Shown: positions 1-11,074 of the stretch, piece after piece
Numbering within the stretch: position 1 is the first letter of the stretch
Layout: every line of letters begins with the position of its first letter
Assembly (NCBI GenBank): GCA_002946415.1
Contig: NJPS01000008.1
Coordinates: 124,001 to 188,000, forward strand
Direction of reading: 5' to 3'
Source: Rutstroemia sp. NJR-2017a BVV2
Lineage: Eukaryota; Ascomycota; Leotiomycetes; Helotiales; Rutstroemiaceae
Length of the DNA stretch: 64,000 nucleotides
Program-made: the position numbers and the translations under genes
The notes under the pieces: model-generated
Seen by the model: only the letters and a program-made list of their open reading frames with translations
Told to the model about the DNA's origin: nothing
Databases searched by the model: none

Positions 1-490
1 ACGGAGCTTCGAGTTTTCAATTGGTGTGGGGTAAGTTTACAAGAAGCGAGTGGATCTGGCAGGAAGGAGGAACATGAATATCCAAGGGAAATGGCACTTC
101 TCGAATCCACACGCAAGTACGAAGTACGAGAGCAAAAGCGAGTCGTCGATGATTTCACGGCATACAGTCTAGAGGCAGAATCGAATCTCACGTAGTAGAA
201 TAGAACTGTACTCAAACAATGCTAGAACGCGTCACTGCGCGACTTGGGGAACTACGAAGAGGCAGTAGAACAGAGCAGCGGGAACCTTGAAAGTAGACTT
301 TTTTCGCTAAAAGCTACGTCTCGAGGCGTTCTTTACAATTTAGCAAGAAGTCAACTATTTCGGATGAGCGCAAAATACTCTGTAGTTATTTCGCGCCTTC
401 CGATACAGGAGCAGACGGCAGACGCATGCTCTGGTCTCTGACCACCTGGCTCTGGTTTGGGCAGGTATGGGCGACAATGACTGGGGTTTC

Positions 491-531
491 CCGTTTATCT
501 GCCGATTCGAGATGATCTGATGATCTGATAA
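491..531 (+). promoter_or_regulatory. Cluster of iron-regulatory GATA motifs
   Basis: A perfect ATCTGATAA lies at 523-531. This matches ATCWGATAA, the site bound by fungal iron-sensing GATA repressors (SreA/SRE/Fep1 family). Two related motifs sit beside it: TTATCTG at 494-500 and ATCTGATGA starting at 514. The cluster is about 750 bp upstream of the permease start and could serve either that gene or an unseen neighbour to the left. Binding is inferred from the motif only. Confidence 0.55.
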
Positions 532-1094
532 AGACTATCGATATGACTAAAACCGAGGAGCTGTCCAAGCGACCCGAGGATCTCGACTTCTCTCCGCTTT
601 GCCCTTACAGTAGGTCATGAAAAGTCAAGAGGGTCAATATTTTGGAGATACGAAACTCAAATTCGACGTTGGTTCCGAAAAGAAGACCGCGGCACTTTCA
701 ATTCTGTGCTTGTACAATGGTTTCGAGACAGAAATGGCATGCGGACATACTTCGCAGTACAGCTAAGTAGTGTTAAGAAGCCTTTGCATCATTTCATGGC
801 TGTGGGTGGATTTGAAAGGGGAAATGAATCGCACTCGCTCCTGACCAATGAGGTCCCCCCATGTCCAGAAAAAAAGGTTTCATCGGGTGATAATAGGCTA
901 GAATTTGCGATTAATCCCGCAGAACCTTCGTTGTAAATTTTCTTCTCTTACCGTACTGCAAGACCGGGATCATCAAAGTGGACAAGCTATAGCTCTGCAT
1001 GTGGTGGAACACCCCAAAACTCCAGCACTCCAGCTCCCAGAAGAAACCATTTTATTCGGCCGCTTCGCCCAACTTAATCAGATCTCTTCCCGTC

Positions 1095-1103
1095 TTATCT
1101 GAT
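1095..1103 (-). promoter_or_regulatory. Iron-regulatory GATA site (ATCAGATAA on - strand)
   Basis: TTATCTGAT on the + strand reads ATCAGATAA on the - strand, a perfect match to the ATCWGATAA iron-GATA repressor consensus. It lies 178 bp before the permease ATG, a typical position for SreA-type control, which represses iron uptake genes when iron is plentiful. Confidence 0.6.
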
Positions 1104-1280
1104 CCTCGTTTCCGGCACCCCTCCTTCCTTTTCTCGAATTTGTTTCCATACATGTACAATACTACTGCACACCACACTTGTCCATGATAATTGATACCCA
1201 AAGAAAAGGACCATCTTCAAAAAGCTGCTGAGCAGCAATTGCAACTTCATCGGATAATTAGAAAGAGAGCCTCAACAAAA

Positions 1281-2651
1281 ATGACGGTCAGCGTTTTCTC
1301 CGTCCCAATCTTCTTCGTTGTGTTCCGAGAATCTCTAGAGACCGTGGTTATCGTTTCTGTTTTACTCGCTTTCATTAAGCAGAGTTTGGACGGTTCGGAG
1401 AAAGATGCACAACTGCGCAAGAAGCTATTCTGGCAGGTAAGAACTGGCTGGCCTTTGGAGGAACTTTAGTTCTTTACTAAACATCTGAAAAGGTCATCTG
1501 GGGAGCACTGGCTGGACTTCTTCTCTGTTTGATTATCGGCGGTGGCCTGATTGGAGCCTTCTATGGACTGGGTAAGGACAATTGGACCACCACCGAGTAC
1601 TACTGGGAAGGCTCTTTTGCAATCCTCGCATCCGTTATTATCACCTTAATGGGTGCTGCGCTACTCCGCGTGTCCAAGATGAAGGAAAAGTGGACAGTCA
1701 AGCTCCGAAAACACTTGGAGCCCACTGAATCGACCAAGAAACGGAGATGGTATACTAGTTGGGTGGACTTCAAAATCTGGGGCGAGAAGAACTTCATGTT
1801 TGTTCTCCCCTTCGTCACTGTCCTTCGAGAAGGTCTGGAAGCAGTCGTCTTTGTTGCGGGAGTTTCTTTCTCGACACCGGCAACAAGCATTCCTCTTCCT
1901 GTCGTAGTTGGCCTAATCGCAGGGCTCGTGGCAGGATATGCCATATATAAGTAGGTGTTCCTCTTAATGAAACGTTCCACGACACACCCGTTGACCAACA
2001 TTAGGGGTGGTGCGACATCGAAACTTCAATTTTTCTTAGTTGTTTCAACCTGCCTCTTGTACCTCGTCGCTGCTGGTTTGTTTTCTCGAGCAGTTTGGTA
2101 TTTTGAAGCACAAAACTGGAACGATCTCACCGGAGGTGATGCAGCCGAGACAGGTGCTGGTGCTGGCTCATATGACATCAGAAAGAGTGTGTGGCATGTC
2201 AATGTATGTATTTCCCATGGCAAGACATATCTCGTGCTAACACTGGTAGTTTGGTAACCCGGAGCTTAACGGTGGTGGTGGATGGGGTATCTTCAACGCC
2301 ATTTTAGGATGGCAAAACTCTGCAACCTATGGTTCTGTCATCTCCTATAACTTGTATTGGCTTACAGTAATCACTGGATTTCTGATGATGAGATATAAGG
2401 AGGTCAAAGGGCATCTACCTCTTGCTCCGACGCTAGGTCCATATCTCGCTCCTGCAACCCGTCGGCATGCAGCGATAAAGGATCGCGTCGCTTCGATGAA
2501 GCAACGCGCCATTTACAAGACTGATGCGTCTCAGCCAGAGACTGCAAGTGACAAGCATGGAAGAACTAGTAGTGGTTCTTCTGCTGCTAAGGATTCCGAG
2601 AAGGCTATCGAGACTGTGCGAGCAATACCGGCACGTACTATCTCGGATTAA
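1281..2651 (+). CDS. ftr1: High-affinity iron permease, FTR1 family
   Basis: Plasma-membrane iron permease that, in this family, works with a multicopper ferroxidase to import oxidised iron. Exons are 1281-1436, 1493-1950, 2005-2203 and 2250-2651, with phases that join cleanly to a 404-residue protein. It carries the two R-E-x-L-E iron-binding motifs of FTR1 proteins: RESLE at residues 16-20 and REGLE at 164-168. Several hydrophobic membrane segments and a polar, lysine- and serine-rich cytoplasmic tail follow. The first motif sits where yeast Ftr1 has its first REGLE, which supports the chosen ATG. Perfect iron-GATA motifs upstream point to iron repression. No ferroxidase gene is seen within the window. 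The serine for glycine in the first motif is a difference from the classical form. Confidence 0.93.
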
Positions 2652-3376
2652 ACGAATCGCAATCCAAAGTGATGAGGAAAGCAATCACAGAGGTTTGCAA
2701 GCAATGGGCTTCTGCACCATCGAGGAAGCTCGAGGTGATAGAAGGGTCGGTTGCATTGCCATTCGAAATGTTTCCGCAGGAGATCTCCAGCAGTCAGTTG
2801 GCGGTAGTAATGGTAGACGCGAGATCTTTGGGCCATCAAGACATGTAATGAAAGTCTTCAGAGACTTCCTTCACGCCGTCCTCCGTCTTCTACTTATATC
2901 GGACCATCCGTAATGGTTTCTGATGGGTTCTTCCTCGGTCGGACTGCAGATCATCGCAGCTTTGCCTCGTACTCGGCGTGGATGGCGAACGAAGATATAC
3001 TATGAAGCAATTGAAGTGCCCTTACGTCGTGTCATAAAGTACAATCCGCTTTGCCCAAACATATTTTGCTTAAAAGGTCGTGATGACAAGTTGTGGTTGA
3101 GAATGTGTGGTGAGCAGTTTTCAAACCTGCGACGAGGATGACCATTAGTTGTACTCTTATTGGCCAGAATGATGCTTAGCGTGATTTGACACATAACGGC
3201 TAATGATGATCTTATACCATTTCCAGCGTCTGGGGATATCAATGCTGATATGCTAAGACCTACTGTATGAACAGGTACAGCACTTGGGAGATATTTATGA
3301 TGGATTATATTATCCTCCAATCGTCGACAATCTATAGCTAAATATCATCAGGCAAAAAACATGGAGCAATATCTAA
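2652..3376. other. Convergent intergenic spacer
   Basis: This is the 3' flank of the iron permease (+) and of the COG8 gene (-). I see no coding signal, RNA gene or repeat in it; the open frames are short and lack family features. Confidence 0.5.
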
Positions 3377-4804
3377 TCATGTCTCTACTTTAGCTCCCAC
3401 CATAGATTCGAGTTTCCCAGCCAGAACTCTATGCTTTTTGATAACCTCAGCCCATTCCTCATCATCGTCTTCATCATCATTTGAACCAGTCTCTGCTGCA
3501 TCCACTTCCCGGCGCGCTTTCTCTCCTATCTCCGCAAGCACCAGACTAAAGTCCCCTCCTAGCCGTCCCAAACTTCCAGCACAGTATAAAACTTGCGTGA
3601 GCAAACTATCTCGGCCGCTTTTGTCCCTTACGTTAGGTAAATACATACGCAACGTCTCCTCCAGCATGCCAATCAACTGTAGAGGAAAGGTAGACAGCGC
3701 ACTTGGCAGCGGCTCTAATAAATCATCCCCCTCCTTGGCATTCACACCGATCTTGAGCCCTTCTATTGTCACTGGCGCCGCTGGAGGGGGGAAAATAGAC
3801 CGGAACATGGAGATAATAGCGAAACTTTGTTCTCGGAAAATCTCAATATACCGTTTTAGATATTTTTCTGTCTGCTGCCCCGCTTCGAACTTACTTCCCC
3901 CGGGTCTTGCAGGCGTGGCGGGATTTCCTAATCGTAATGATTCTTGGTCTGCGAGATCGCGTAGAGGATTCAATGCATTGAGCATAGCTTTCAGACTTGC
4001 AAGCCGGCAAACGAGGAACAAGGACCCCAGGGCCCCCTCTCTGCTCTGACTAGATGCAGCGCTCGCAGTGGCGGGGTCGAGCTCTGGAGCAATGCGCCGT
4101 AGCCAGGATATAGTGCGCATAGCCGCCGCAAGCTTAAGAGACGGCTGGCGTAATGAGTGGATGAGGTTGGTGGCCATGGATTGCATCTTCTCCTCCGCCT
4201 GCACGGAAACGCTCGTCACTAAGGGTGAGTCGGGATACAGGGCATGCAGACGTCTTATGTGCGCATTGAGATCGAGCGCAGAGGCATAATTCAGCGTGTT
4301 GTTTTCTCGACTGGTGCTGCTGGCGGCTGTGGTGGTGGAGGAGGAGATTGCGGAGGATAAGAGATTCGGGAGGTCGAGGACATCCGCTAGTCTGTCTACA
4401 TTTCGTGAGAGTAAAAGGGCTTTCCGCCGGCGATCTAGCGCGGCGTTTTCTATGCGATTATTGTAGTTTTCGCTGAAGTGGATGGCGGCGTCGTCGAGTT
4501 TGGGGAGCGCATCTCGTAGGTCGGCGGTGGCTCTTGCGAGGGTAGGTAGGGTTGTAGTGAGGGTGGAGAGGTGGTCTGAAGATGTAATTACGGATTTATG
4601 TGAGCGTTTGGATAGAGCTTGGAGGGATAAGAGGAGAGAGTGTTGTGTCTGGGAGAGCGATTGTGGTTCGGATGTGTTGAGCGCAGTGAGGGGGAGAGTC
4701 GACAGTCGATTTAGATAGGTGGCCGATGTAGGATCCACCGGCGCCGGTCGGGGTAATGGTCTATCGAAGTATGGAATAAGGAGCTCGTACAATGGATCTG
4801 CCAT
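3377..4804 (-). CDS. cog8: Conserved oligomeric Golgi complex subunit 8 (Dor1 family)
   Basis: Intronless, 475 residues. COG8 is part of lobe B of the COG complex, which tethers retrograde vesicles within the Golgi. Recognition rests on the Dor1-type region around residues 100-330. It contains an RRKALLLSRN...LPNLL segment matching the 'L-x-R-x-x-E-x-L-D-x-P-x-L' region of COG8, an alpha-helical HIRRLHALYPDS segment, and a later FREQSFAIISMFRSIFP segment corresponding to the human COG8 'IIxQYRAIF' region. The C-terminus is very acidic. The protein is shorter than human or yeast COG8 (about 600), the missing part being C-terminal. It is divergently arranged with the hydrolase gene at 5227. I considered COG5, but the motif order fits COG8 better. 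Confidence 0.8.
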   Translation of the reverse strand: MADPLYELLIPYFDRPLPRPAPVDPTSATYLNRLSTLPLTALNTSEPQSLSQTQHSLLLSLQALSKRSHKSVITSSDHLSTLTTTLPTLARATADLRDALPKLDDAAIHFSENYNNRIENAALDRRRKALLLSRNVDRLADVLDLPNLLSSAISSSTTTAASSTSRENNTLNYASALDLNAHIRRLHALYPDSPLVTSVSVQAEEKMQSMATNLIHSLRQPSLKLAAAMRTISWLRRIAPELDPATASAASSQSREGALGSLFLVCRLASLKAMLNALNPLRDLADQESLRLGNPATPARPGGSKFEAGQQTEKYLKRYIEIFREQSFAIISMFRSIFPPPAAPVTIEGLKIGVNAKEGDDLLEPLPSALSTFPLQLIGMLEETLRMYLPNVRDKSGRDSLLTQVLYCAGSLGRLGGDFSLVLAEIGEKARREVDAAETGSNDDEDDDEEWAEVIKKHRVLAGKLESMVGAKVET

Positions 4805-5226
4805 AATGGCAGATGGCCCGAGTTTGGCCTGTGGTGCGTAAATATTTCGACGTTGACACTTGGTGATGGATCGAGGGGTTGCACAGCGCTACTACTACTA
4901 CAGGGTTACTGTAGCTCTGGCTACACAACGAACCACATCCCAAATCTACAAAATAAAGCTATGTGACAAGCAAATCCTGTATTTGGAACAAATATTTGAA
5001 AAATTTAAATATCCGATTGAGCTTCTGATAATCAAGGCCCAGATATCTATTACGAATCAGAATTGAAATGAATATTTCGATATCGCATTCTGTGTTAGTC
5101 CGTTGTTTCTCTTGCTAATCCCCGGAGACTAAAGGTCTACATTTCCTCAGTAGATTGTGGACTCCCTCTATCTTTTTCTTTTTTACAATTCATTGGTTCC
5201 GCACAGTTATTCTGAGACTTTCAGTC
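4805..5226. other. Divergent promoter region
   Basis: A 422-bp spacer between the starts of the COG8 gene (-) and the hydrolase gene (+). It presumably holds both promoters. It is AT-rich towards the right; no specific site is recognised. Confidence 0.5.
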
Positions 5227-6722
5227 ATGGCTATTAATCACATTGAAGATGATTCTTCAATCGTACTTGAAGATGTTCGTATTCCAGGAAAGACTTTTGC
5301 CAGCTGCAGCATTCATTGCAGAAACGGATTGATCGAATCTATCAATACAGATGCGTCGTCGAGCGCAAGCCATAGTACACCACATCGTCTGCTGGTACCT
5401 GGCTTATGCCATCCTCACATCCATCTGGATAAATGCTTTCTTCTCTCACATCCTAAATATGAGGATCTGGAAATCAAAGAGGGTGATTTCGCTGAAGCGA
5501 TGAAAATAACCAGTAGGCCTTTCACCCTTTCATCTGGCTGTCGCTGTATAAGGAGTTCCTTTACGTCTTTCTTTTTTTTGGGTTCTGAAGCAAATCGAGT
5601 CTAGGTGAAGCAAAATCGAGATTCGAGCATGAGGACCTCATGGAAAGGGGGCGAGCACTGATCGAGGAAAGCATCCAGTTTGGAGTTACTCACATGAGAG
5701 CCTTCGTGGAAGTAGACTTTGGAGTGCGAATGAAATGCCTAGACGCAGGACTGGCTTTGAAGAAAGAGTTCAGCGACAGATGTTATGTTCAAATATGTGT
5801 ATTTGCACAAGACCCGATATTCAGCCAGGATAACGTTGATGAGTCAATGACCAACTTGCTCGAGGAGGCAATCAAGAAACCTGGAGTGGAAGTCCTCGGC
5901 AGTACCCCCTATGTAGAAAAGAACCCCGAGTTACTGGAAAGGAACATACAATGGACTGTTGAGAAGGCGAAGTTGCATAAATTGCATTTGGACTTTCATA
6001 TCGATTACAACTTGGATACTAGCAAAGAAGTTTCTGTACTTTCAGCAATCGAAAAGTTGCATCAAGTCAAATGGCCTACCAGCGTGGATGCCGAAGAGTA
6101 CAGAACCGTTATGTTTGGTCATTGCACTCGTCTTACACTTTTCGACAACGACGACTGGCAAAACCTACGCCGGGCAATAGGCGAGCTACCAGTTTCATTT
6201 GTTGGGCTACCTACATCAGATCTGTTTATGATGGGTCGTCCGGGAAGTGCTGGCGGGAGCAATAGGGTTAGGGGCACACTTCAGGTACTTGAGATGATCA
6301 AGAAGTATGGACTGAATGTGACAATGGGCATAAATAACGTGGGAAATGCCTTCACACCCCAAGGTAGTTGTGATCCTATGAGTCTTGCTAGCCTAGGTGT
6401 AGGTATCTATCAAGCAGGCACGAAGGCAGATGCTGAACTCCTACTGGTAAGCTTATTGTGCGACCTTTGGTCAACCCCCTTTATACAGCACACACTAATA
6501 CTGCGATATTAGGAGTGTGTATCTACGAGAGCTAGGGTCGCTATCGGTCTTGGAAAGAACGCTGATCTCAAAATCGAAAGCGGAGGACCTGCAGACTTCG
6601 TCACATTCAATGCTAATGAGCCGGGGAACTTCAGAGCGAGAAAGTCCATACAAGAGTTGGTGTACGATGCAGGTCACAGTCGGACAACAGTATTTCGTGG
6701 CAAGATAGTCACACCTTCGTAG
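5227..6722 (+). CDS. Cytosine-deaminase-like amidohydrolase, altered active site
   Basis: Exons 5227-5512, 5605-6446 and 6513-6722 give 445 residues. An upstream ATG at 5155 is in frame, but the conserved beta-strand region begins after 5227. The protein has the amidohydrolase-superfamily fold signals of bacterial cytosine deaminase (CodA). H64-I-H66 in a PGLCHPHIHLD segment matches the CodA HxH metal ligands. Q in a VFAQD segment fits the substrate glutamine. H227 in HIDY fits the third histidine and H268 in FGHCT the later catalytic histidine. Two key CodA residues differ: the glutamate three places after the third histidine is tyrosine (Y230), and the metal-ligand aspartate in GHDDV is replaced in GINNV (N339). 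It may act on another substrate or be non-catalytic, so the substrate is not predicted. Cytosolic, no signal peptide. Confidence 0.8.
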
Positions 6723-7401
6723 GTATCATGTGGTAGAATCACTTTGTTTGCTTCTTTGCATATGACATGGGAGTTGTATCACATGGCAGTTATATCATTC
6801 ATTCGGATTATATTGTCGTACTCTCACTGATGAATGAGCTACCCCTTCTGCAAAGTTGGGAAACAAGACCCCGAATGTCCGTAGTAAGCCTCAAAAATGG
6901 ATCCCTGAGAATCAATCCTCTATTACGAAAACGTATTCATGATATAAAATCTCACCCTGCGTTGGGTTGTATTCCAGGTTCATTTGCGGGTAGCAGTTTG
7001 GTTGAAGATTCTCGAAATCCGAACGCGGATGCCTCGAAAAGGCGAGGAGGGATATCTGATATACAAAACATTAGGCAGGATTTCCTAATATCTAAACGTC
7101 TAAAACATGACCGAACACTCAAGCTGTCAAATGGAATATATACTCATAACGGCCGAAATACAGCTCATTCTTATTCGGTGAACTACTTCGTCATCAGCCA
7201 AGACTGCTCATGTGCCGCTCTCCTTTTGCAGGCACGCTGTGGTCGGGGTTAGCACCGTTGGCTCCCCGTGCTCCCCAACAAAACAGCCAACTAACCTGAA
7301 CCAAGCGCCCGCGCTAGCGCCGCCAGCCCGCCAGCGTCGACCTTTATACTTCGACTGCTCAGCTTCAAACCTGGGACAATGTATACTTTTCCGCGCCCAT
7401 A
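6723..7401. other. Intergenic region with an unsupported open frame
   Basis: Spacer between two + strand genes. A 161-codon open frame (6767-7252) spans much of it, but it shows no known motif, has no intron signals and ends in what should be the promoter of the next gene. I see no RNA gene or repeat. Confidence 0.45.
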
Positions 7402-8542
7402 ATGCACGACCCTTTTCCTATCCCGCCGTCGCCCTGGCTCAGTAAGGCAGTACAGCCATTTGCCGATTACTGGTCATTACCTACATTACCTTTGCACATT
7501 CATGAAGTTCTTGGATCCTTCTTAGCCTACACATTTATCAATAAAGTTGTTGCGCCGACAGTTTCTAGACGCCTCTTCCCTAGTAAATATTCGAAATTCT
7601 CGCCTGAACGAAAGCTCAACTGGGACGTTCACGTTGTGTCATTATGCCAGAGCACTCTTATCAACGCTCTCGCGCTATGGGTTATGTTCAACGATGACGA
7701 ACGCAAGAACATGACAGCGCATGAGCGAGTTCATGGATATACTGGAGCCTCTGGAATGATCCAAGGTCTGGCAACAGGCTACTTCCTCTGGGATCTAATG
7801 ATCACCCTGCAGAACATCAAGGTCTTTGGTTTGGGAATGTTGGCACACGCAACAAGCGCTTTACTCGTCTTCTCTTTCGGTTTTGTAGGTATCCCCAGCC
7901 TCGGCAGATGGAACCCCCACTAACCATTCATTGCAGAGACCATTTGTCAACTTCTATGGCTGTACTTTCATTCTTTACGAGCTCTCCTCTCCTTTTCTGA
8001 ACTTCCACTGGTTCTTCGACAAACTCGATATGACCGGATCGAAGCCTCAACTATATAATGGAATTGCACTCCTCATCACATTCTTTAGCTGCCGTCTTGT
8101 TTGGGGAACTTATCAGTCAGTACGCGTATATCAAGACGTATGGAAGGCACTTCACAACGCACCCGTAACCTCTAAAATCAACATCGATAATCTCGCAAAT
8201 GGTAGCGCTTCAACACTTAGCGCAGCAGGAGGTCACAGCGCAGCACCGATTCACAACGACATCATGAAATATGCTGGCGAAGAGTTCGTTCCCCTCTGGT
8301 TGGCAATTACATACTTGGCTAGCAACCTTGTCTTGAACACTTTGAACTTCTACTGGTTTGGGAAGATGATTGAGGCGGTCAGGAAGAGGTTCCAACCACC
8401 TAAAGAAGCAAGAAACAAGGAAAAACCTGTTGCCATCAAGAGCACTGGTGCTGATGGTACAAAGAGCATCCATGTTGTCGATAGCGAGGTGCGCAAACGA
8501 AAGGGACCGGAAGACGAAGACTTTGTGGCCGCTGCACAATAG
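7402..8542 (+). CDS. TLC-domain multipass membrane protein
   Basis: Two exons, 7402-7884 and 7937-8542, separated by a 52-nt intron with a CTAAC branch site, encode 362 residues. The order of features is that of TRAM/LAG1/CLN8 (TLC) proteins of the TMEM56 type. There is an N-terminal membrane segment, an RKLNWDVHVVS motif, a GYFLWDLMI segment, a histidine in GMLAHATSALLVF, then NFYGCTFILYELSSPFLNFHWF and two further membrane helices. Such proteins sit in the ER or other endomembranes and have roles in lipid handling. The LAG1 ceramide-synthase double histidine is not evident, so ceramide synthesis is not claimed. The C-terminus is lysine-rich and cytosolic in character. Confidence 0.82.
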
Positions 8543-8959
8543 TGGATTTGTATATGATTAACGAACGACAGTATGGTTTAGACCTGGTGGAGACTAACAG
8601 TGGTATGCTTATAATTGGCTTGGTGGATGGGGTTTCTTATAGTTACTTCTTACTTTCAGATTGTCGATAAATCACAATATCATATTGTTGCAAATCATTT
8701 CAGACTTTGTCCTTCACACTTTTCATCTTCGTTGATTTAATGATTTTCATGACTTGGCAAATTCAAGCAGCTTCTTTTTATGGTAAAGTAAGTCCTGTAT
8801 TATCATGATTCTTAGCACTTTGTATCATACATCAATTGGTATAAAGCAACGCCAGAGGAAAGTTCCATCTCTCCTGCATATCAACCAAACCCAAAAAGAA
8901 AAACAAAATTATTCCAATGAATTTTCTCCAAGCTTCGTACTCCATTCAATCAGAATCCC
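8543..8959. other. Convergent intergenic spacer
   Basis: AT-rich 3' flank shared by the TLC gene (+) and the PLAC8 gene (-). Nothing else is seen. Confidence 0.5.
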
Positions 8960-9498
8960 TTAGTTGTATCCTGGTGGTCCAGCAACCATTCCTTCAGGCT
9001 TCTTGTATCCTTGCGGTGGAAGACCATTGTTCTCAACCAAGATGTAGTCGAGCTCCTTGCTCGTCTGCATCATCTCGCAGCACGAGCAGCAGCACGAGCC
9101 CATACATCCAGTGCAGCCATTTCCGGTACGTCCTAGTTTCTATGTTAGGAAAGCATCTTGAGAGGAATCAGGATGGCAAGCACTTACCATATCGGCTTTG
9201 CAGTGTGGAGCGGTCCATCATTTGCATGATGAATCCCCAGCCTCCGAGAAGACTCAATCCGTACCACGCGCAACAAGCACCGTTACATGAGCTGTATTCG
9301 CTGTCGTTGCCGTGAGAGAGACGGTGGTGGTTGCGGCCGTAGACGAAACAGGGACAGCATGCTGCTTTCCAGCCTGGGAGAGATGTTGGTTAGTGATTGG
9401 GGAGACTAATCTATGACGGCGAGGAAGGACTACATACATAGACCGCATGGTGAGCAGCATGCCCAGAAGGAGGTTTCGTATGGTCTTTCGACGCTCAT
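8960..9498 (-). CDS. PLAC8-family cysteine-rich protein
   Basis: Three exons on the minus strand, 9498-9438, 9373-9188 and 9132-8960, join in phase to a 139-residue protein. The PLAC8 pattern is clear: an early WACCSPCGLC-type cluster, a CCPCFVYGRNHHRL segment, a small hydrophobic LLGGWGFIM stretch, then SRYG...GCTGCMGSCCCSCC and a short proline-rich tail. Family members include plant FCR3/PCR cadmium-resistance proteins and animal PLAC8. In fungi the role is mostly unknown; metal handling or membrane association is an inference. An ATG at 9654 is in frame and would add 52 residues with no PLAC8 character, so the ATG at 9498 was preferred. Confidence 0.8.
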
Positions 9499-10852
9499 TT
9501 TCGATGTGGTGATGGATAAGAGGGATTGGAAGGGTTGGTTTGGTGCGAATGGGCTTTGGGGATGGGTTGGAAAAGTAGACAATGGCTTGAGGACTCGACG
9601 AACGGATGGGAAGAGCTCTTTAAAGAATAAATTTCTCGGAATGGGTTTTCTCAAGAATGCAAAGTCAATGGATAGAAAAGCTGGTATCTGAGGGTCCTTT
9701 TACGTAGATGAGGGACTGAGTATCGCACGAAGGATCCATGCAAGGTATGGTGGCACGGGTAGTAAGTAGGTGAAGGGTAAGCCGCAGGGTTGCAGGCTGT
9801 GTTCCCGTTTTGTGCATGTCCATTCACTCGGCTTTTGGCAGCGTCTAATTGGGGGAATTGGTCTAATTACACGATAATCTTAATGAAACCACTTGGATGT
9901 TGTAAGCTGAGCAGCTAATTTATATTCCATCGCAAAGTCTATTTTGGCTTGGTCGACATGCCGAGGTAGCGGAAGTTGATATGTCGTCGTGAGGTCGACG
10001 ACTGTAAACTAGAGGAAGACGCCTTGACGCAACATTCGGGGACCAGGTCGTTTGCTGGTAGGTTATGGTCTCACACTCCACCGCCGATTATACGGTTTGG
10101 TACCCACATGGCCCCATGGAGTAGTAGGTAAGCTTTTTGACGTGAAATTAAAGATTCACCGGTGGTTCGTTTTTATTCAGCTAAGGGATTTGGGAGTTGG
10201 AGCTTTTCCGGATAGGGAAATTTATAGACGGTTGCTGTGGCATGCTCGCTAACGTCTAAGGTAGACGGAAATTTGCGCAGTAAGGCTGAAAATACTGTGC
10301 CTCATCCTTCGACTGTTTCTGGTTTGTTTGAGTGGAGACGCGAGAGCGAGGTTAGTAAGTGCCAGCCAGATGGAAGGATTCTGACAGGTAGCTAGCCGGT
10401 GCTGTAGAATTTTAGGGGGATTCCGTTTGGAGTGTTTTGTAATCATCTTTTATAGGGGTTGCGACGCGGATGGAAAAATAAAGTATATATCTGCCTGTTT
10501 CATGGGGGACTTTCGAACGGCTTCGTGCTTCGTTGCTGGTAGCAGTATCATGATACTCGGAAAGTTGCTGCACTTCGTGTAATGATATGAATGTTTCAAA
10601 GCTGTTTTTGCATGGCACAGCAGTGCTCGGCATGGCTTCTTGTCGCATGGGATGCTCAGATTGAATCCACCTGTTTTACATACTGAAGCTATCTGATTAT
10701 GTAAGTATTTTCTGAGCTGACTGGGCTCAGGGGGTAATCTTAGCCGCTTGATACGAATTCTAGAAATAGGTATGCTGACAGATGCCTAACCTTGTGGACC
10801 GTTGTTGGGGGCTGGATGTGCATATGTTTCTTATTTAGAGTTGCTGACCATA
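9499..10852. other. Intergenic region left of the transposon-like island
   Basis: About 1.35 kb with no supportable gene. A short perfect hairpin (GTCGTCG at 9983-9989, CGACGAC at 9996-10002) is the only structure noticed. Confidence 0.45.
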
Positions 10853-10951
10853 CAGTGGGCTTCGATTGCGGTATCCTCTTTCCACACTATCTTCAAGTTT
10901 ATATACTCTCTTGTGCACTAAACTTAATACAGTTAGTCTGAATGTTTGTCA
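10853..10951 (+). repeat. Left terminal inverted repeat of the HET-ankyrin element
   Basis: This repeat matches the reverse complement of 14082-14188. The first 20 bases are identical. Similarity then continues through CTTCAAGTTT and, after an AT-rich length difference, through GCACTA, CTTAATAC and GTTAGTCT. It ends at GTCA, about 120 bp before the HET-gene ATG, so it may also serve as that gene's promoter; TATATA occurs within it. Confidence 0.75.
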
Positions 10952-11074
10952 TCAATATGGCTTAAGGATTCCCTGGGAAATGGAGCTTACCGAGTACCAT
11001 CAACTAACTTCAACTCTCACAACTACATGAGATATCTCTCTATATATCTCAGTTCTGACTTCAAAGCACTAAAA

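Larger units (their letters stand above)
1..1280. other. Intergenic region upstream of iron permease
   Basis: No convincing gene is visible. The short open frames here have no recognisable product and no paired splice signals. The stretch is the 5' region of the iron permease gene and holds iron-type GATA motifs, listed separately. In many fungi a ferroxidase gene is divergent from the permease; if so here, it would lie to the left of this window. Confidence 0.6.

Noticed and set aside
1600..2001. 133-codon minus-strand open frame
   Set aside because: Antisense of exon 2 of the iron permease, whose REGLE motif and splice phases establish the + strand gene.
6767..7252. 161-codon + strand open frame
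   Set aside because: No motif, no splice partner and unremarkable composition; it sits between the hydrolase 3' end and the TLC promoter.
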